In this document: positions 15,044 through 28,202 of the stretch, one piece after another | Numbering within the stretch: the first letter of the stretch is position 1 | Layout of the letters: each line of letters starts with the position of its first letter | NCBI RefSeq assembly: GCF_010015445.1 | Contig: NC_053120.1 | Location: 13,998,597-14,062,596 of the forward strand | DNA length: 64,000 nucleotides | Reading direction: 5' to 3' | Origin: Perca fluviatilis | Taxonomy: Eukaryota > Chordata > Actinopteri > Perciformes > Percidae | The notes under the pieces: generated by a model | What the model saw: the letters and a program-made list of their open reading frames with translations, nothing else | Databases searched by the model: none | Told to the model about the DNA's origin: nothing | Program-made: the position numbers and the translations under genes

Positions 15044-18000
15044 GTGTAACCTTGTAAAAATTTAACTTATTCTTTGTGCCAATATTCTTTTTTTCCCTGC
15101 ATTGTATATACATGTGTTTCCTTAGGGAAATGTTGAATTATCTGATTCAACAGTTTTTCTATTTTTTTTAAATAAATTATCAATCTTACGTTTTTTCCTT
15201 TTTGATATGTTTATGCCATTATAACTTTGTTATACTGCTCTTCATACTTCTGGCCATGGCCATTTAACTTGCAGATAGAAAAATGAGCTCACAGTGAGTA
15301 ATAATATGACTAGGAGCAAAAAACGCTCAAAAATGGCTTGGGATTTAGAGGGTTAAACAAACTTACTTAGATCCTTAAGTAAAAGTAGAAATACTACACC
15401 ATACTGTGAAATTACACCTCTACAAGTAAAAGTTCTGCATTCAAAACCATACTTAAGGTTGCATTTCTTAAGCCTGATTTCTTGCTTATCAGTGTTTATC
15501 ATCATCAATAGTGAATTTGTGAGATATTAGGGAAAGCTATCATAATGATGATGTAATTAACAATCATAATCCTCTGTTTAGACACGTTTGTGGTTTCTAA
15601 GAACAGCAAGTCAGTAGTATTTCTTTATGCTCTCACTGTGGCAATACAGAGACTGTCCTCCCAAGCTGAATGACAGCATCAGTCATTTCAGCAAGTGGTT
15701 CTCAGAACAAAAGCTGCTGTCAAAGTTTCCATGTGTAATCTTTGTACTGTGTTGTCACAACATGTTGGGTGACAAGTGACAAGGAACTCAAAGCATGTCA
15801 TTAGTACAAAAATGTACTTCTTTGAATTGCCTTGGATTGTAACAGAAGGACGTGTCCATGTGGTCATTCATGCTTTTGAATGGGTCACACACTGGGGTTA
15901 ACAAACAGAAGCCTATCATTATGACAAAACACCCTGTCTGTGGCACTCAGTACCAAGCTCATTGGTTCCTACTGAAGACATACATCTTTAAAACAAGCTC
16001 ACTTATATATTGTTACATTAAAAATAGACAAAATAATTTCCTAAAACAGCTGGGCACTGTGATTTTTAGCAAACGTTGCTCAAACAGTAAAAGTGTGGGG
16101 ACTATTTTGTGCTGTGGATTAATACACATGGTGCCCAGTAGTGTATGTATGGCAGCAGGATGGTGTAAGTGGGATTAACTCAAAACAAACTACAGTTCAT
16201 TATAATCAAGAAACATATCACCCAGTGGAAAGTGTGGCTCTTGATGTGTTTTAGTAGTTTTTGGACAACAATGGAGTTATGTATAGCACAAAGGAATAAA
16301 CTGTATTGTACCTTTTTTTATTGCTCTGAATGTGGCGACACACACAAATAACCACTAACAGTATCATATGTAACAGATAGAAAATCCATAATTTCTCTTA
16401 GTTCTTCTGACATATGGGTGTCATTTTTGAATAGTGTTATTTAAGTTATGTGTGTATATTTAGACATCTACAGTGATTTCGAAAGGAGTTCCTAATGATT
16501 TAGTCGATGACATAATGTTTAAGAAAACATATAGGAAACCCTCAGCAGCTGTTTGCATGCTTATGTGGAGGAGTCATCGTAGGCTAGAGACTGCATGTAA
16601 ACACGTAATAGTCTGAAGAGGGAAGGAAGGCGGAAGGGGAGTGGTGGGCAGTGAAGCATACAGGGAAGAAGTATACCTGAGAAAGGACAGCTGGCGTCTG
16701 TCCAGAATATGGCAAAGTTCAATCAAAAACTGTAACAATAAAGATATACCAGTTTTGATGTTTCATCTGGCATCAGGTCTCCCAGACAAAATTGCAGTCA
16801 GAGACGTGTGGACTACCGACACAACTTGCTGACAGACAACCTGTCAGTGAACTTGTGGCTGGTTTGATCTGGTCTAAACCAGTCTGAGGTGGTTACTATA
16901 TTTCAGAAATACAGAAGTACTCATCATGTCTAATGATCTAATGGGACCTGAAACCACAAAACCACATTCTGTATTTATTTATTGTAACTTAGTATTTGAT
17001 CTTTTGATTCATTACACAGTCAACTTGTATTTGTTATGTATTACCTCTACTTAATTTCCATGCTTCATATTGTATGTACAAGATGCTCATCTTTATATAT
17101 ATGTACATATATGTATATATACATAATTAAATAATTGCTTCAGAAAACTTTATTTCAGCAATAATTCCTTTTCAACTTTATCTGTATCATACTACTCTGA
17201 CAATATTACCAGAAAGCAGAAGCAGAATGGATGTCAGGGGAAAATGAAAATTGCAAATTAAAAGTAAAAAGCTATTTTTGACTAAGAGGTTGAGTACAAG
17301 CTATAATATATACAAAATAATTAAAAAAAAACTAAAAACTTATTCCACAAAAGGTTAATTTTACCTTGAATTTATGATTAATTTAAAACTTTAATAACTG
17401 ATTCTTTTTGTCTTGAAAAAAGAATGCTCTGTAAAAAAAACACAACATAACGCATTCATGTTAACTTTTGTTTTACCGCTGATGAGTTTTTATCTTATTT
17501 TTTTCAGGAACTTGGAGTTGATGTTATCTGTTCCATTGTTTTACCTTCATGTTCCATGTAAACAGATTTTTTCCAGTTATCTTTTTTTATCTCTTTTTTA
17601 ATCTCAAAATGTCTTAATCTTTATTTGCTCACCTTGATATGTAATTTAATGCTGATTTATAACATCGCCCCCATGTCAAGTTCATCAGTAACATATGTCG
17701 GTGTTTTAAGATTATATTAGGATATTTATAATTTCATTAAATCAAATGTTTGATGTGGGATTCATGAAAATAGAAATAAAATCAAAATCCCTGCATGATG
17801 CAGAGAAAATGATTGACTACTTGACTTGACTGTGATTGCGGCTTTTCTTTTGGTTTGCTATGGGTTCCTGCAGCTCCTCCCAGTGGCCGCTTAGATTAGG
17901 ATACATGTATAACACACCACAGAACAGTAATGTTTTTAAAGTGTGAGTCACTTTTTCCCTCTGAACTTGAAACAGTTAAGAGGGTCCTCTCAAGTTTAAA

Positions 18001-18768
18001 GCAGAAACACCAACATTGCTGTGGGATTACTAATATTTATGAATGGGTTGTGATAGTAGCGACCGTTGCTGATAGAGTAAGTGGGTGACTCCTTCCTCCT
18101 CGTCACTCACTCCCTCCCTCTCTTACACACTACTCGCTGAACCAGCTTCAGTGTTGCACAATAGACACACACACACACACATACAACACACAAAGATGCA
18201 TACAGAGTGAATAGGGGTCTTTTTTTGGAGACAACCACTAAACCCCTTTTTCTCTTAAATAATGACACCCATATCTCATTCAAAATTATTATTTTGTAGT
18301 CGGTGTAAGTTAATAGAATAAATAAAACAAAGGAATTATCCTCCTTATCAATTGACTGTTGAAATGGTGAATAATGTCCATCACACGTTTCCAGAGCACA
18401 GAGTAATATCTTTAAATTGCTTGTTTTGTCAGAAAAACTGTACAAAACCCAAAGGTATTTAGTTTTACCATCATTATGAGACAAAGAAAATCAGCAAAAG
18501 TTCATATATGAAAAGTTGGAACCAGTTGTGTGATTGTCAAACATTTCTGTCGATTGACTAATTGATCAATCAACAAATCATTTGAGCACTATATCCACCA
18601 AAAATAAACATCTCTTTTATCACAATAGTTATCTTTCAAGTCAAACCAAGTAATATATAGTGTTATTACAGTATTTTAGATTTGCTACTTCTTTTTTTAC
18701 AGTAACTGTCTATAAAGTTTTCTTTCTCTTTTTTTGTTCTTTGCTCCCTTTTATCACTTTAATCTGTC
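15044..18768. other. intergenic DNA, AT-rich, no gene seen
   Basis: A fragment related to the preceding MITE is at 15361-15465. The 108-residue open frame at 15852-16178 has no recognised domain. The rest is AT-rich sequence with short TA runs (17093-17125) and a CA run at 18166-18182. No exon with flanking splice sites and a recognisable product was found. Confidence 0.4.
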
Positions 18769-18776
18769 TTCTTGTG

Positions 18777-19200
18777 CAGGGGTCTTAAACGTTTTTTAAG
18801 CCAAGGACCCCTTAACTGAGAGAGAGATGGAGCAGGGTCCCCCTACTGCATATATTGTATAAAATTAAGTTGCATATTAAACTGGGCCTACTATAACTTG
18901 TAGGACGGCCTAAAGCCTTTACATACCTTTTTTGGCCATGGAATACTAAGCTCTTACAATAATAATTGTTTACATGATTTTATAAAGCATGTTTTAATGT
19001 TAAACAAACATGTGATGAGTGAATTCTTAGGATGAACTGTATCTGTGGATGGCTATCTTAGTAGCTACCTTACCTATAGGCCAGTTAGCCTATCATCAGT
19101 GTATTTTTTTCACAAAGGCTGATTTATAATTGCTAATAATATGTTGGATTCATGTTAAGACATTTTAATTATAAAAAAAACACCCTGTTGAAGATCTCTG
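18777..19200. mobile_element. hAT-like MITE with CAGGGGTCTT ends
   Basis: The 424-bp element has a left end CAGGGGTCTT and a diverged right end AAGATCTCTG. The flanks TTCTTGTG (18769-18776) and TTCTAGTG (19201-19208) form an 8-bp direct repeat with one mismatch. The interior (CCAAGGACCCCTTAACTGAG and following) is a widespread fish repeat recognised from memory. It is non-coding. Confidence 0.7.
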
Positions 19201-19208
19201 TTCTAGTG

Positions 19209-20124
19209 TATTAATTGATTTTGACTATACCTCATGCTCAAGCAGTTTCTGATTGGTGTTGCTAAACAAAAAATGGGGATGGAAATATAAGAGACTTGAA
19301 ATATAAATAACAATAATCATCTATCAGATCAGACCTGAAACTACATCAAGCCTTATTATAAAAGCTTCCATCTAACATGCATCTCTCAATTATATCTGCA
19401 CATATGACTTGTACTCTCTTATTTTTGAGAGCAGTTTTTATCTAACTTGAGTGATAAATTGACTGGAAATGTAATTTATTTATTTATTTTTATGTATTTA
19501 ATAATTGTAGATTACAACATCATTGAAGGTTTTTCCTTTTGAGCACAGAAAAGGCTTCACAAACAAAATATGAATTCTTTTTATGTGAAAAGGACATCTG
19601 TTCAAGGTCTGCTGGTGTGATCTTTATTTTGCCCCGACTTTCTTTGCAGGACATTCGTGCCATTTTACACGCAGTGAGAGCATTTAGGAAATAAAAACGT
19701 TTACCCACAATGAATCACTGAAGAAACAAAGGTTATTTTCTAATTTTCTCCGTAAGATCAGACGAGTGTCTCTGCATTTCCAGTGCCCACATCAGAAACT
19801 GAGACAGATACACACACGCATAGAGACATAACATTTATTTAAAAAAAAAAACCCATCCGTTTCTTTGTGAAACCATATGGGTCTACCATTGATTCATCCT
19901 CGTCTCCATTGCCTGTTTCAGTTTGTCCATTTTAAACCTGTCCTTAATCTATCTACACTTCCTCACACTTTCCATCTGTTTGCTACAGAAATAATATGCA
20001 CTCAGTGCTTTTGGCATTCACTGTACATTTACAGTAAGTAAAGGCAGTAGAAAGTAAAGTTTGTAAGTGCTAGGTTCATCCACTTCATCAGAGTTTTAAC
20101 TAGCCATGTAGGTAGTTTTGTTGT
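19209..20124. other. intergenic DNA, no gene seen
   Basis: AT-rich sequence without convincing exons, inverted termini or RNA-gene features. Confidence 0.35.
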
Positions 20125-20317
20125 TTAAAGGTCCCATGGCATGAAAATGCCACTTTATGAGGTTTTTTAACATTAATATGCATTCCCCCAGCCTGCCTAT
20201 GGTCCCCTAGTGGCAAGAAATGGCGATAGGTGTAAATTGAGCCCTGGGTATCCTGCTCTGCCTTTGAGAAAATGAAAGCTATGAGGTCATAAGGAGCAAG
20301 GTTATCTTCCCTTTCTC

Positions 20318-20401
<84 letters not shown>

Positions 20402-20482
20402 TTAGACTTCAGATACAGTATTAGGGGACCACTAAGGTCTATATAAAAGCATCCAAAGAGCAACATGTCATGGGACCTTTAA
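20125..20482. mobile_element. MITE, AGGTCCCATG family, copy with core replaced by (TA)n
   Basis: Same ends as the element at 7558-8077: TTAAAGGTCCCATGGCATG at the left and CATGTCATGGGACCTTTAA at the right. Both inner flanks align to the long copy. The middle third is absent and a pure TA tract (20323-20397) stands in its place. The TTAA-like sequence at both borders again suggests a TTAA-targeting transposase. Confidence 0.8.
20323..20397. repeat. (TA)n microsatellite
   Basis: About 37 TA units inside the MITE, at the place where the long copy has roughly 200 bases of unique core. Confidence 0.97.
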
Positions 20483-23400
20483 CTTGTCCAGGTTTTGAGA
20501 TACCTGTGTCTGAGATTTCTCCCACCACCACAGCACAATAAAGGTGAATGGAATTCCAGTTGTGGTGCTCAAAACATTGAAAAATAGGATTACATTTTTT
20601 TCAAAAGAACTGATCTTCCCACATTTTTCTGTTCCATGTCCTGTGGATTATTATGGACTATGTAAGAAATATCAATGGATTAGGATAATAGCTTTAAAGG
20701 TTCTCAGTTTCATCATTTATTTCTGTTTATTTTAATAGTTTTGTATTTATTCTTTATTTCTTATTCACAGCCATGGGGTCATATGAAAAGGGCATATATC
20801 ACTGGGTCTGTATTTGTGTTGTCAATCTCTGAAATTGATTTTATTTATTTATTTCTGTATTGTAATGACCTATGACAGATGTGTTGGCACATCTTGGTTT
20901 CATTTTAATGAGACTAGGCATTTAATTATGGAGTGTGTATTTCTTGTCTTAGTGCTTCACGCTCCTTTGTGCTATTTCCTTGTACTGCTACCAAAGTAGT
21001 TATATTTAAATAAATAAAAATCACAAACATCTTTTTAATTGTCGAAATACATTCAATATAACTATACATTTTAAATGCTATGGTTATCACAAACAAAAAT
21101 CCATTCACTCTCATTGTAGATTCTGATATTAATACAATGGGAGTGAAAGAATGTATATATATACATAGGGAAAGAGGCACTAGTAGAATTTAAGTGGTTA
21201 ACTGTATTTAGCCAGTAAAATTAGTGTACCAAAGTAGTGATGTGAGGAATGTAGAGAAAAGAATTTGTGGAGATAAAGTGAGCGTGGTTTGGGAAACAAT
21301 TGGGAGAAGACAAGATGTCCTGCCCTTCTGCAAAGAGTTTATTGGTCTTCAATTCATGTCATGTTTGTTGCTCTGTAATTCGCGGTCAGATGGGAAAGCC
21401 AAGCCTCTGGAGTTGGAGTTAGGAGGTATCACCTGACATTCATTTCAAACCCCAGGTGGTGTGAAGTCCCCCTCACTGCCAGTTCATAATGTCTACCTCA
21501 TTGAACTGGAAGTGAAAACTCCTGAGTCAGAGCAGCAGAAATGTGTTGGCTGTGGGCTGCAAATAAAGCAAGGCTGGACTTTTAGACCGCCTCTCAAAAC
21601 ACTGTAATAGCCTACTGCTGTCACAACTTTGGAAGACTCTCAAGGGTGATTAAAATCAGAAGTCAGAACGAAAACCACATCTAGGTTTGAGCCTGGCCAG
21701 CCTGAGGAAAATTTCTGTAAATTCTTTCCTTTTTTACAGACCAGAAGACTAGGCACAAATTCATCAGGCATGTCTGTCATTGATTCTGGAAAGGTGTGGT
21801 GTGTGTGTGTGTGTGTGAGTGTTAGAGAGAGGGGTCAAGAGAAGGGCAGCTATGGGTAGATGTGTAATAGTTGGATTTAGAGGAATTGTAAAGGGATTAC
21901 ATATTTCTTTGTCAGGAGTAAGTAAGTAGGCTACTCAAGAAATTTGTTGTTCTAAGAAATGAGAGTGGTTTCCTCTTTTGGTTTGAGCATTCTTCACTCT
22001 GACAGTTGTAATCAACCCATGACAGGTTTAAAAAGAAAGAACCTTTTAGAACATCTTTGTTAATTCGAATAAATTATCTGACGTAGAGTGACATTACTTC
22101 AAGAGCCAAATGACATTGCACCCGGCCCCACATGGCGAGCGCCTCATAACATTAGTTTGGACCAGCCACCTGTGATTTCCTACAGAGTCAATAATTAACA
22201 GCCTCATGGAAAGCTATTGCCTAATTTAGCTGCTCCCAACACCATCACCTCCTCTATGGTATGCACACATGACTGAGTCACCTGAAGAATATGAGACAAA
22301 AAGGTCTTGCCTATTCTACCTGCAGTATAGCACGTGAGACAGACTAAAGATGTATTACAATACATTGTTTCTCATGCATGAACACAGCAGCTCTGAAAAT
22401 GTACATTATGTGACCCGAAGCTTAGAAAACCATAGCATTTTCAAACCTCAGCATGTATATATGGGAAGCAGTGACTGGTTGTAATTTCAGGCTTTGCGAA
22501 ATGGTGTAACTCTATACCTCTTAGTTCGACATATAAAGACGTCATGGAGCGTATGGTACATTTAAGAAGATCTGTCTTTCTAAGTATTTGTAAGGAAAGT
22601 TGACACACACTTATTCACACACACGTCATTCACTGTAAGTTTCTCCTGGTATTGTATATCTTTTTACTAGTTTTACCAACTGCCAATCTCTCTTTTTAGT
22701 CATAGATACTGTGAGCTGTATTCAGATTAGATACCATGGTGTTTTGAGTTTGTTGTCTCTGTACTGACGGGGACGTGCTGGTAGACGTAAAAGCATATTT
22801 ATAAACCAAACAGAGAAATACTCTTGTGTTAGTCATAAAGAAATAGGAAATAAGAAGGTATGAGTTCAACATTTCTTTTCTTTCATTTTACATACTTTGC
22901 ACATTTTGCTCAGTCTAAATTGCCTTCACCACCAAGGAGATCATAGTGAACTAAATACTTTTTCTTTCTCTTTCTTTTTTTATTGAAGTGTTCACATGGT
23001 TAAGAAAGTAAAATATTACACGTCCTGTTTTAAGACATAGAGCAAGAACATGGCAAAAAAAAAGTTTTAACAAAACATGAAAACGAAAAAGGTGCAATTT
23101 GTTATACTGTATCCACTGCAGAATACATAATAAATAGTACGTTGTATATTTGAAGGCACAAAACAAATAAGTTAGGTTAAGTTATTAACTTAATATAATA
23201 CTTGAATTATAATGGTTGAATTAGTTGATATGGTATATGCAAGAATATACTGAAATCCTTGTGTTTACAAGCTGTGGTGTATTGAAAATCTACTTTAAGA
23301 TGATATGTATTTAATAGGATTAAACCTATATGAGTAAATATGTTTAGTTAGATATATACTTTGCAAGTAGCTATGCCTTGGGTGTTAAGATGTTACAGTC

Positions 23401-24356
23401 TGAAGTGGATAAGCTGGTATATCAGCCAGTCAGTGTCCAGTATTTTAACTGTAAACCCTGCAAGGTCCTTGTGTAAAAGAGCACAAGATTAAAAAGTTTT
23501 ATTAAACTCTTTTTACAACGGCATAATTATTCATAGGCCTAAATCACAAAGGCACAAGGCTGACCTCTAGCTTTTAAAAGAGGTGTAAGTCCGAAAGCTG
23601 ATCTAGTTTCACTCTGTTGTTCAGCCAAGTGATCCAATGATCATGTAACAAAGCGACTCTGACTGGGGCACAGACACACAATCCTCTGTACCCGTAGAGA
23701 CACTAAAATGCATTTCCCATGCAAGGCTTCCTTTAAGAAATGTTTCTTATTGGAGAGATTGCTCTAGGCCATGCTGTTGTTGCAACAGTGTTCGATTTGT
23801 GGCTTAACAAATACATCAGTTCTTGGAACATATTATTACGTGAGTTCAGTTAGATACTTAGCCAGGCTAATATTGGACTCTAAGCAGTTGCTGAAAGACA
23901 TTTTTAGAACAGAAGGTGCTAAATAATCTGCTAAATTTCATTTTAAGCAACATGTGCTTACTGACAGACTGACACTAATAAATCCTACCTGACATGCTCT
24001 GTGTACCTGAATAAAAAAAAGTCTAGTAATCCTTTAAGCCAATAAATACAGGACGCCGCAACAGAGATGAAGGACAGAAGTCAAACACAGTTGTATGAGC
24101 AAACGTGTGGGAGTGGAGAGCATTTACTGTTCCTATTTGCAAGAAATAGCACTGCACTTTATTTACTTACTTACTTGCTGCTATTCTGATACTGTCTTTG
24201 CAAATTATTTTCTTTATTTGTAATTGTTTTAAGTAGGATGGGGCTTATGAAGGAATGTTTTTAATTATTTATTAATCACTATAGTAGTTGGTCAGCAACA
24301 ACACCTGAGTTCTTATTTCGTTCTCCTCATCTGTGTTGTGAGAATGACAAATAAAG
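20483..24356. other. intergenic DNA, no gene seen
   Basis: No exon was recognised. The part 22090-22290 has more balanced composition than its surroundings and contains homeodomain-type sites (ATAATTAAC, TAATTTAGC). It could be a conserved non-coding element, but this cannot be tested without another genome. A TG run occurs at 21797-21816. Confidence 0.4.
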
Positions 24357-24414
<58 letters not shown>

Positions 24415-24415
24415 A

Positions 24416-24460
<45 letters not shown>

Positions 24461-24475
24461 GATCTATCTATCTAT
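24357..24475. repeat. (ATCT)n microsatellite
   Basis: About 29 tetranucleotide units with two single-base interruptions (near 24413 and 24460). Confidence 0.98.
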
Positions 24476-24845
24476 TAAGCACTCAGGAAAAGCAAAGTTT
24501 CAATGGGGCATGTAGGGAAAGAGAAATAATAAGTAATAACTGATGTATTCATTTTCTTATGGTTTCACAATGCAGCTTGTGGAATCAAACAGTATAGCCC
24601 AAAATGTATATGTTCTGAGGTCAAACCTAAGAGTAAGCAATAACTTCCCAAAGGAGATAATGAAGCTATGCTGGTTGTCTACTTTACAGACAGTCATCGA
24701 TGATCATAATAGAAACTCCAACTTGCAGAAAGATGTCACAGACACCCTTATATACAATTAATATACACACATTTGTGGGTGTTTGCAGTGATGAGGCTAA
24801 TGGGTTAGGTTACTTTATTTCCACTATAAAAAAACGGCAGTGTTG

Positions 24846-25260
24846 ATGTGTAACTAAGTACATTTACTGAAGTATACTGTATGTAGTTACAATTTGGATG
24901 TAACTTGAGTATTTCATTTTATGATAAATTATACTATATTATACTACACATTGCACTTTTTACCCTACTACATTCAACATTAGAATTACTCTGCATAGCA
25001 GTATTTTGTATTTGTAAAACAGATTATCAGTTTCCAAAATATACCCTAACTACCCAACTTGACAACATTAAAATGCTGCTTACATGTCAACGAATTAGTG
25101 ATAATACTCCATTTATGATCAGTTACACTCTAAATGGGCCATTTTGCATGTGAGTAATTTTACCTTTTATACTTTAACACATTCTGCTGATAATACTAGT
25201 AATTTCACATCGTGGTATTACTTATTTTACGTAGGCATAAGTAAAACATCTCAATCAAAT
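24846..25260. repeat. dispersed repeat, TAACTAAGTACATTTACT family
   Basis: The sequence beginning GTAACTAAGTACATTTACTG and continuing through TACTACATTCAACATT resembles a common percomorph repeat. A related copy is at about 62464-62830. Boundaries are approximate and no target duplication was found. Confidence 0.5.
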
Positions 25261-25955
25261 CAATGAATCAATCAATCAATCAAATAATTACATTTTTATA
25301 TAAACTGGGCTTCAAAAAAGACCCTTAATTATTTCATAACTTAAAGAACAATACCGTAAGTGCCTGACACATTTAATAGTAACATTTATTCTAGTGCAAT
25401 TTACCATGTTATGTGCTATGCTCTTGATACTTTTAGTATTTCTAACTTATTCACAACCAACAAGATGCATTATTTTCTACCTCTAATCTGTCTTTATTGA
25501 AATGCATTGCTTTTGTACTCACAAAAACATCTTTGCGGAAAAAAAATATATATATATTCTCCTTACTTTAAAGCTATATTTGTAACAAGTATGGAACAAA
25601 AATCATAGTTTAAGAAGGGAGAAGAGACTACAGTGGGATTACTGTGTTGAAAATAATCAAGAAGCACATGATAACACATCACGAGGCATCCCACTCGTAG
25701 CTACAGTGGGTTTTTTTGTTTTGTTTTAAAGATTCCCATCATGTGTTAATTTTCATATGAAGCTCTATGCCTGGAAGAACTTCCAGACAGCTCAGACAGG
25801 GTCATAGAGTACCCTTATTTGAATTAACTCTTAATGTGCTGTTTCTTATAGTGAAATGCAACACAACAGCTCTTGTGTGCTCCTGAATAGAGTAGTACAC
25901 AGTATTATTGGCTAGTGATTTAGATTATCCTCGTTAAAAAAAAGAAAGTTTTGAT

Positions 25956-25956
<1 letters not shown>

Positions 25957-26037
<81 letters not shown>
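25957..26037. repeat. poly(T) tract
   Basis: About 80 thymines with a single C near 25997, followed by a short (TC)n run. It lies just upstream of the probable pdc non-coding exon. Its length makes it likely to be polymorphic or mis-sequenced. Confidence 0.95.
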
Positions 26038-26169
26038 CTCTCTCTCTCCATTGTGTGTGGTCGGGCCTTTATCAAGTAGAGGCTTCTAATTCCTGAAGTG
26101 AAATCCTCTTAGGATCTATGCTCTATTTCTGTCAATGTTCTGGTCTTTTAAAATCTCCATAAGACCAAT

Positions 26170-26290
26170 TTCATTGGCTGGAAGTGACACACACCATCCA
26201 GCAACAGATAGCTCAGTGAAGTGATCGAGTGTAGACCAGTGCAAGGTTAGCTACTGACACAAAGGGAGGACTTCACTGTGACTGTGGGAG
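26170..26290 (+). other. pdc: probable 5' non-coding exon of pdc
   Basis: The first coding exon of pdc begins at an acceptor only 16 bases before the ATG (27478), so an upstream untranslated exon is required. The best candidate ends at 26290 with a strong donor, GGAG|GTAAGA. Its start is unknown. A TTTAAAAT TATA-like box at about 26147 and an ATTGG inverted CCAAT box at about 26173 are nearby. This is inference from splice-site quality and position; retinal RNA would decide it. Confidence 0.3.
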
Positions 26291-27493
26291 GTAAGAAAAA
26301 CTCTATTGCCATCTCTTAGTTTTGGAAAATAATAGATTGGACTCAGCTTAAACTCGTGTTCGTAATGTGTAGAAACAGTTTAGTTTTGAATGGATGTAAT
26401 AGGAGGTAAGTTATTCTTGTTATCCGTATTATGTCTTTATGTTTTTACATAGCCTACATTTATTTGGGGACCATCATGAGTTTTTTATGTAAATGTTTTC
26501 ATTTACACTATTTTACCATTTTAAGTATCATATATAGTATATGTAGAGGTTATACCAATTTTAGTTTCTTTTTTTGTTTTAAAGTAAAGGTTTCTGCACA
26601 GAATAAGAACAAAAAATTCTTTCTTTCTTTCTGGTACTGAATTTAGTCATGGGTCTGTGTCTAATTGAAAGTCAGCTGTTTACACTAGTTTATTGTCTAT
26701 CTCTTGCTCACACATACAGAGTTGAAACACTTATGTGACTTCATTTGCTCATGCTGGAACTAACTACGGCTAATCTCCACTTGATTACACTGGATTTGGG
26801 GGGTTAGACAGGTGACCACAAAGATCATCAGACCAGATCAGCACTGTGACTGCACGCAGGAAGGAAGACACTAATTGAAACACTGGATAGGCTATTTTAT
26901 CCAATGAGATATTGGCTCTGCCTACGTCACACACATCAACTGGTCCAAACACTGACCCCATTACAAAGCAGTGTGAAACCCAGAGTGCATTGAAGAGTGA
27001 CTATAGAATTACATTTAAATGCATTGTACATTTTCTATATAAATGCTAAACAATCACATGAAATCACACATCAAAGTAAAGAACCTGAAATTATATATTC
27101 ATTCATTTATTTCAGTTTTCCTAAATAAATGCATATATTGTGTTATGTACCCACATATATATTTCATTAAATAATTTCATCATTGTTGTTGTTCATGTTT
27201 TTAGTAGCTAACCCCTAGGGGCTAACAGCAAGCAGAAGAGGGATCTGTTGCAGATCAGTAATCCTCTTAGACACCATTAATTTAATTAAATATCATGGGA
27301 CTCACTTGGTATAGCCTACAGTAGCTCTGTCACAGTGCAATGATTTTAAATCTGTAGCGATACATTTACTTTATTGAGAACAATGAAAACATTCAAACAT
27401 TGAAAGCCTCCATAATGCCCACATCATTTGAATTACATCCTTTAATTCAGTCTGATTTTCAAGTTTTTATCTTACAGGTAGCGAACAAGAAAA

Positions 27494-28164
27494 ATGTCTG
27501 ACAGAATGATTGATTTGGAAGAGACCGCAACCCAAACAGGTGAGTAGAAGCAGTGTTTCCAAACATGATACAGGAAGTGAACGTGTTTACAACTTGGTGA
27601 CCAGTTTTTGTGTTTGTGCTATCGGCAGTGGGTCTGGTCGATCTACCATATCATTGCAAACATACTGTACATTTCAGTTATTAGTCATTAAGAAGCCTTC
27701 TATATAAATTACCTTACAAACAGTAAAGCAAAAGCATTGATTACAGAGCAATCGGCTCTAAACGCATTATAGGAAGACCAAAGCAAAGTACAGTGTAGAG
27801 CTTCGGCAGTTTACCTGGCACTCTAATCTTCTTTATTTTTCGTAACAGTGGTGCAATGACTTCACTTCCTAGAGGGTTGAGATGAAGCTTTAATCCCTAA
27901 AGTAAAACAGGGCATAATACTTACCACTGACTCATAGCTGCACACTATCATTTTACAAAGGAATAAGCTATTCAAGCTTGAAATCCCACATATCATTGAT
28001 TATTTGTACCTTGAGAGTAAAGTTTGAGAATGTTGCTTTTTAAAAAACCACATCCAAGTAATTCCTACGTATAGGATTGAATTGTGTCTGCAAACAAAAA
28101 TGTCTTCCTTCTTTCTTGTCTCTATCAGCATTGCAGTCTTACTAAATAGTTATAGATATATACT

Positions 28165-28202
<38 letters not shown>

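Noticed and set aside
15852..16178. 108-residue open frame
   Set aside because: No recognisable domain, no flanking splice or promoter evidence, and AT-rich intergenic context. The length is within chance.
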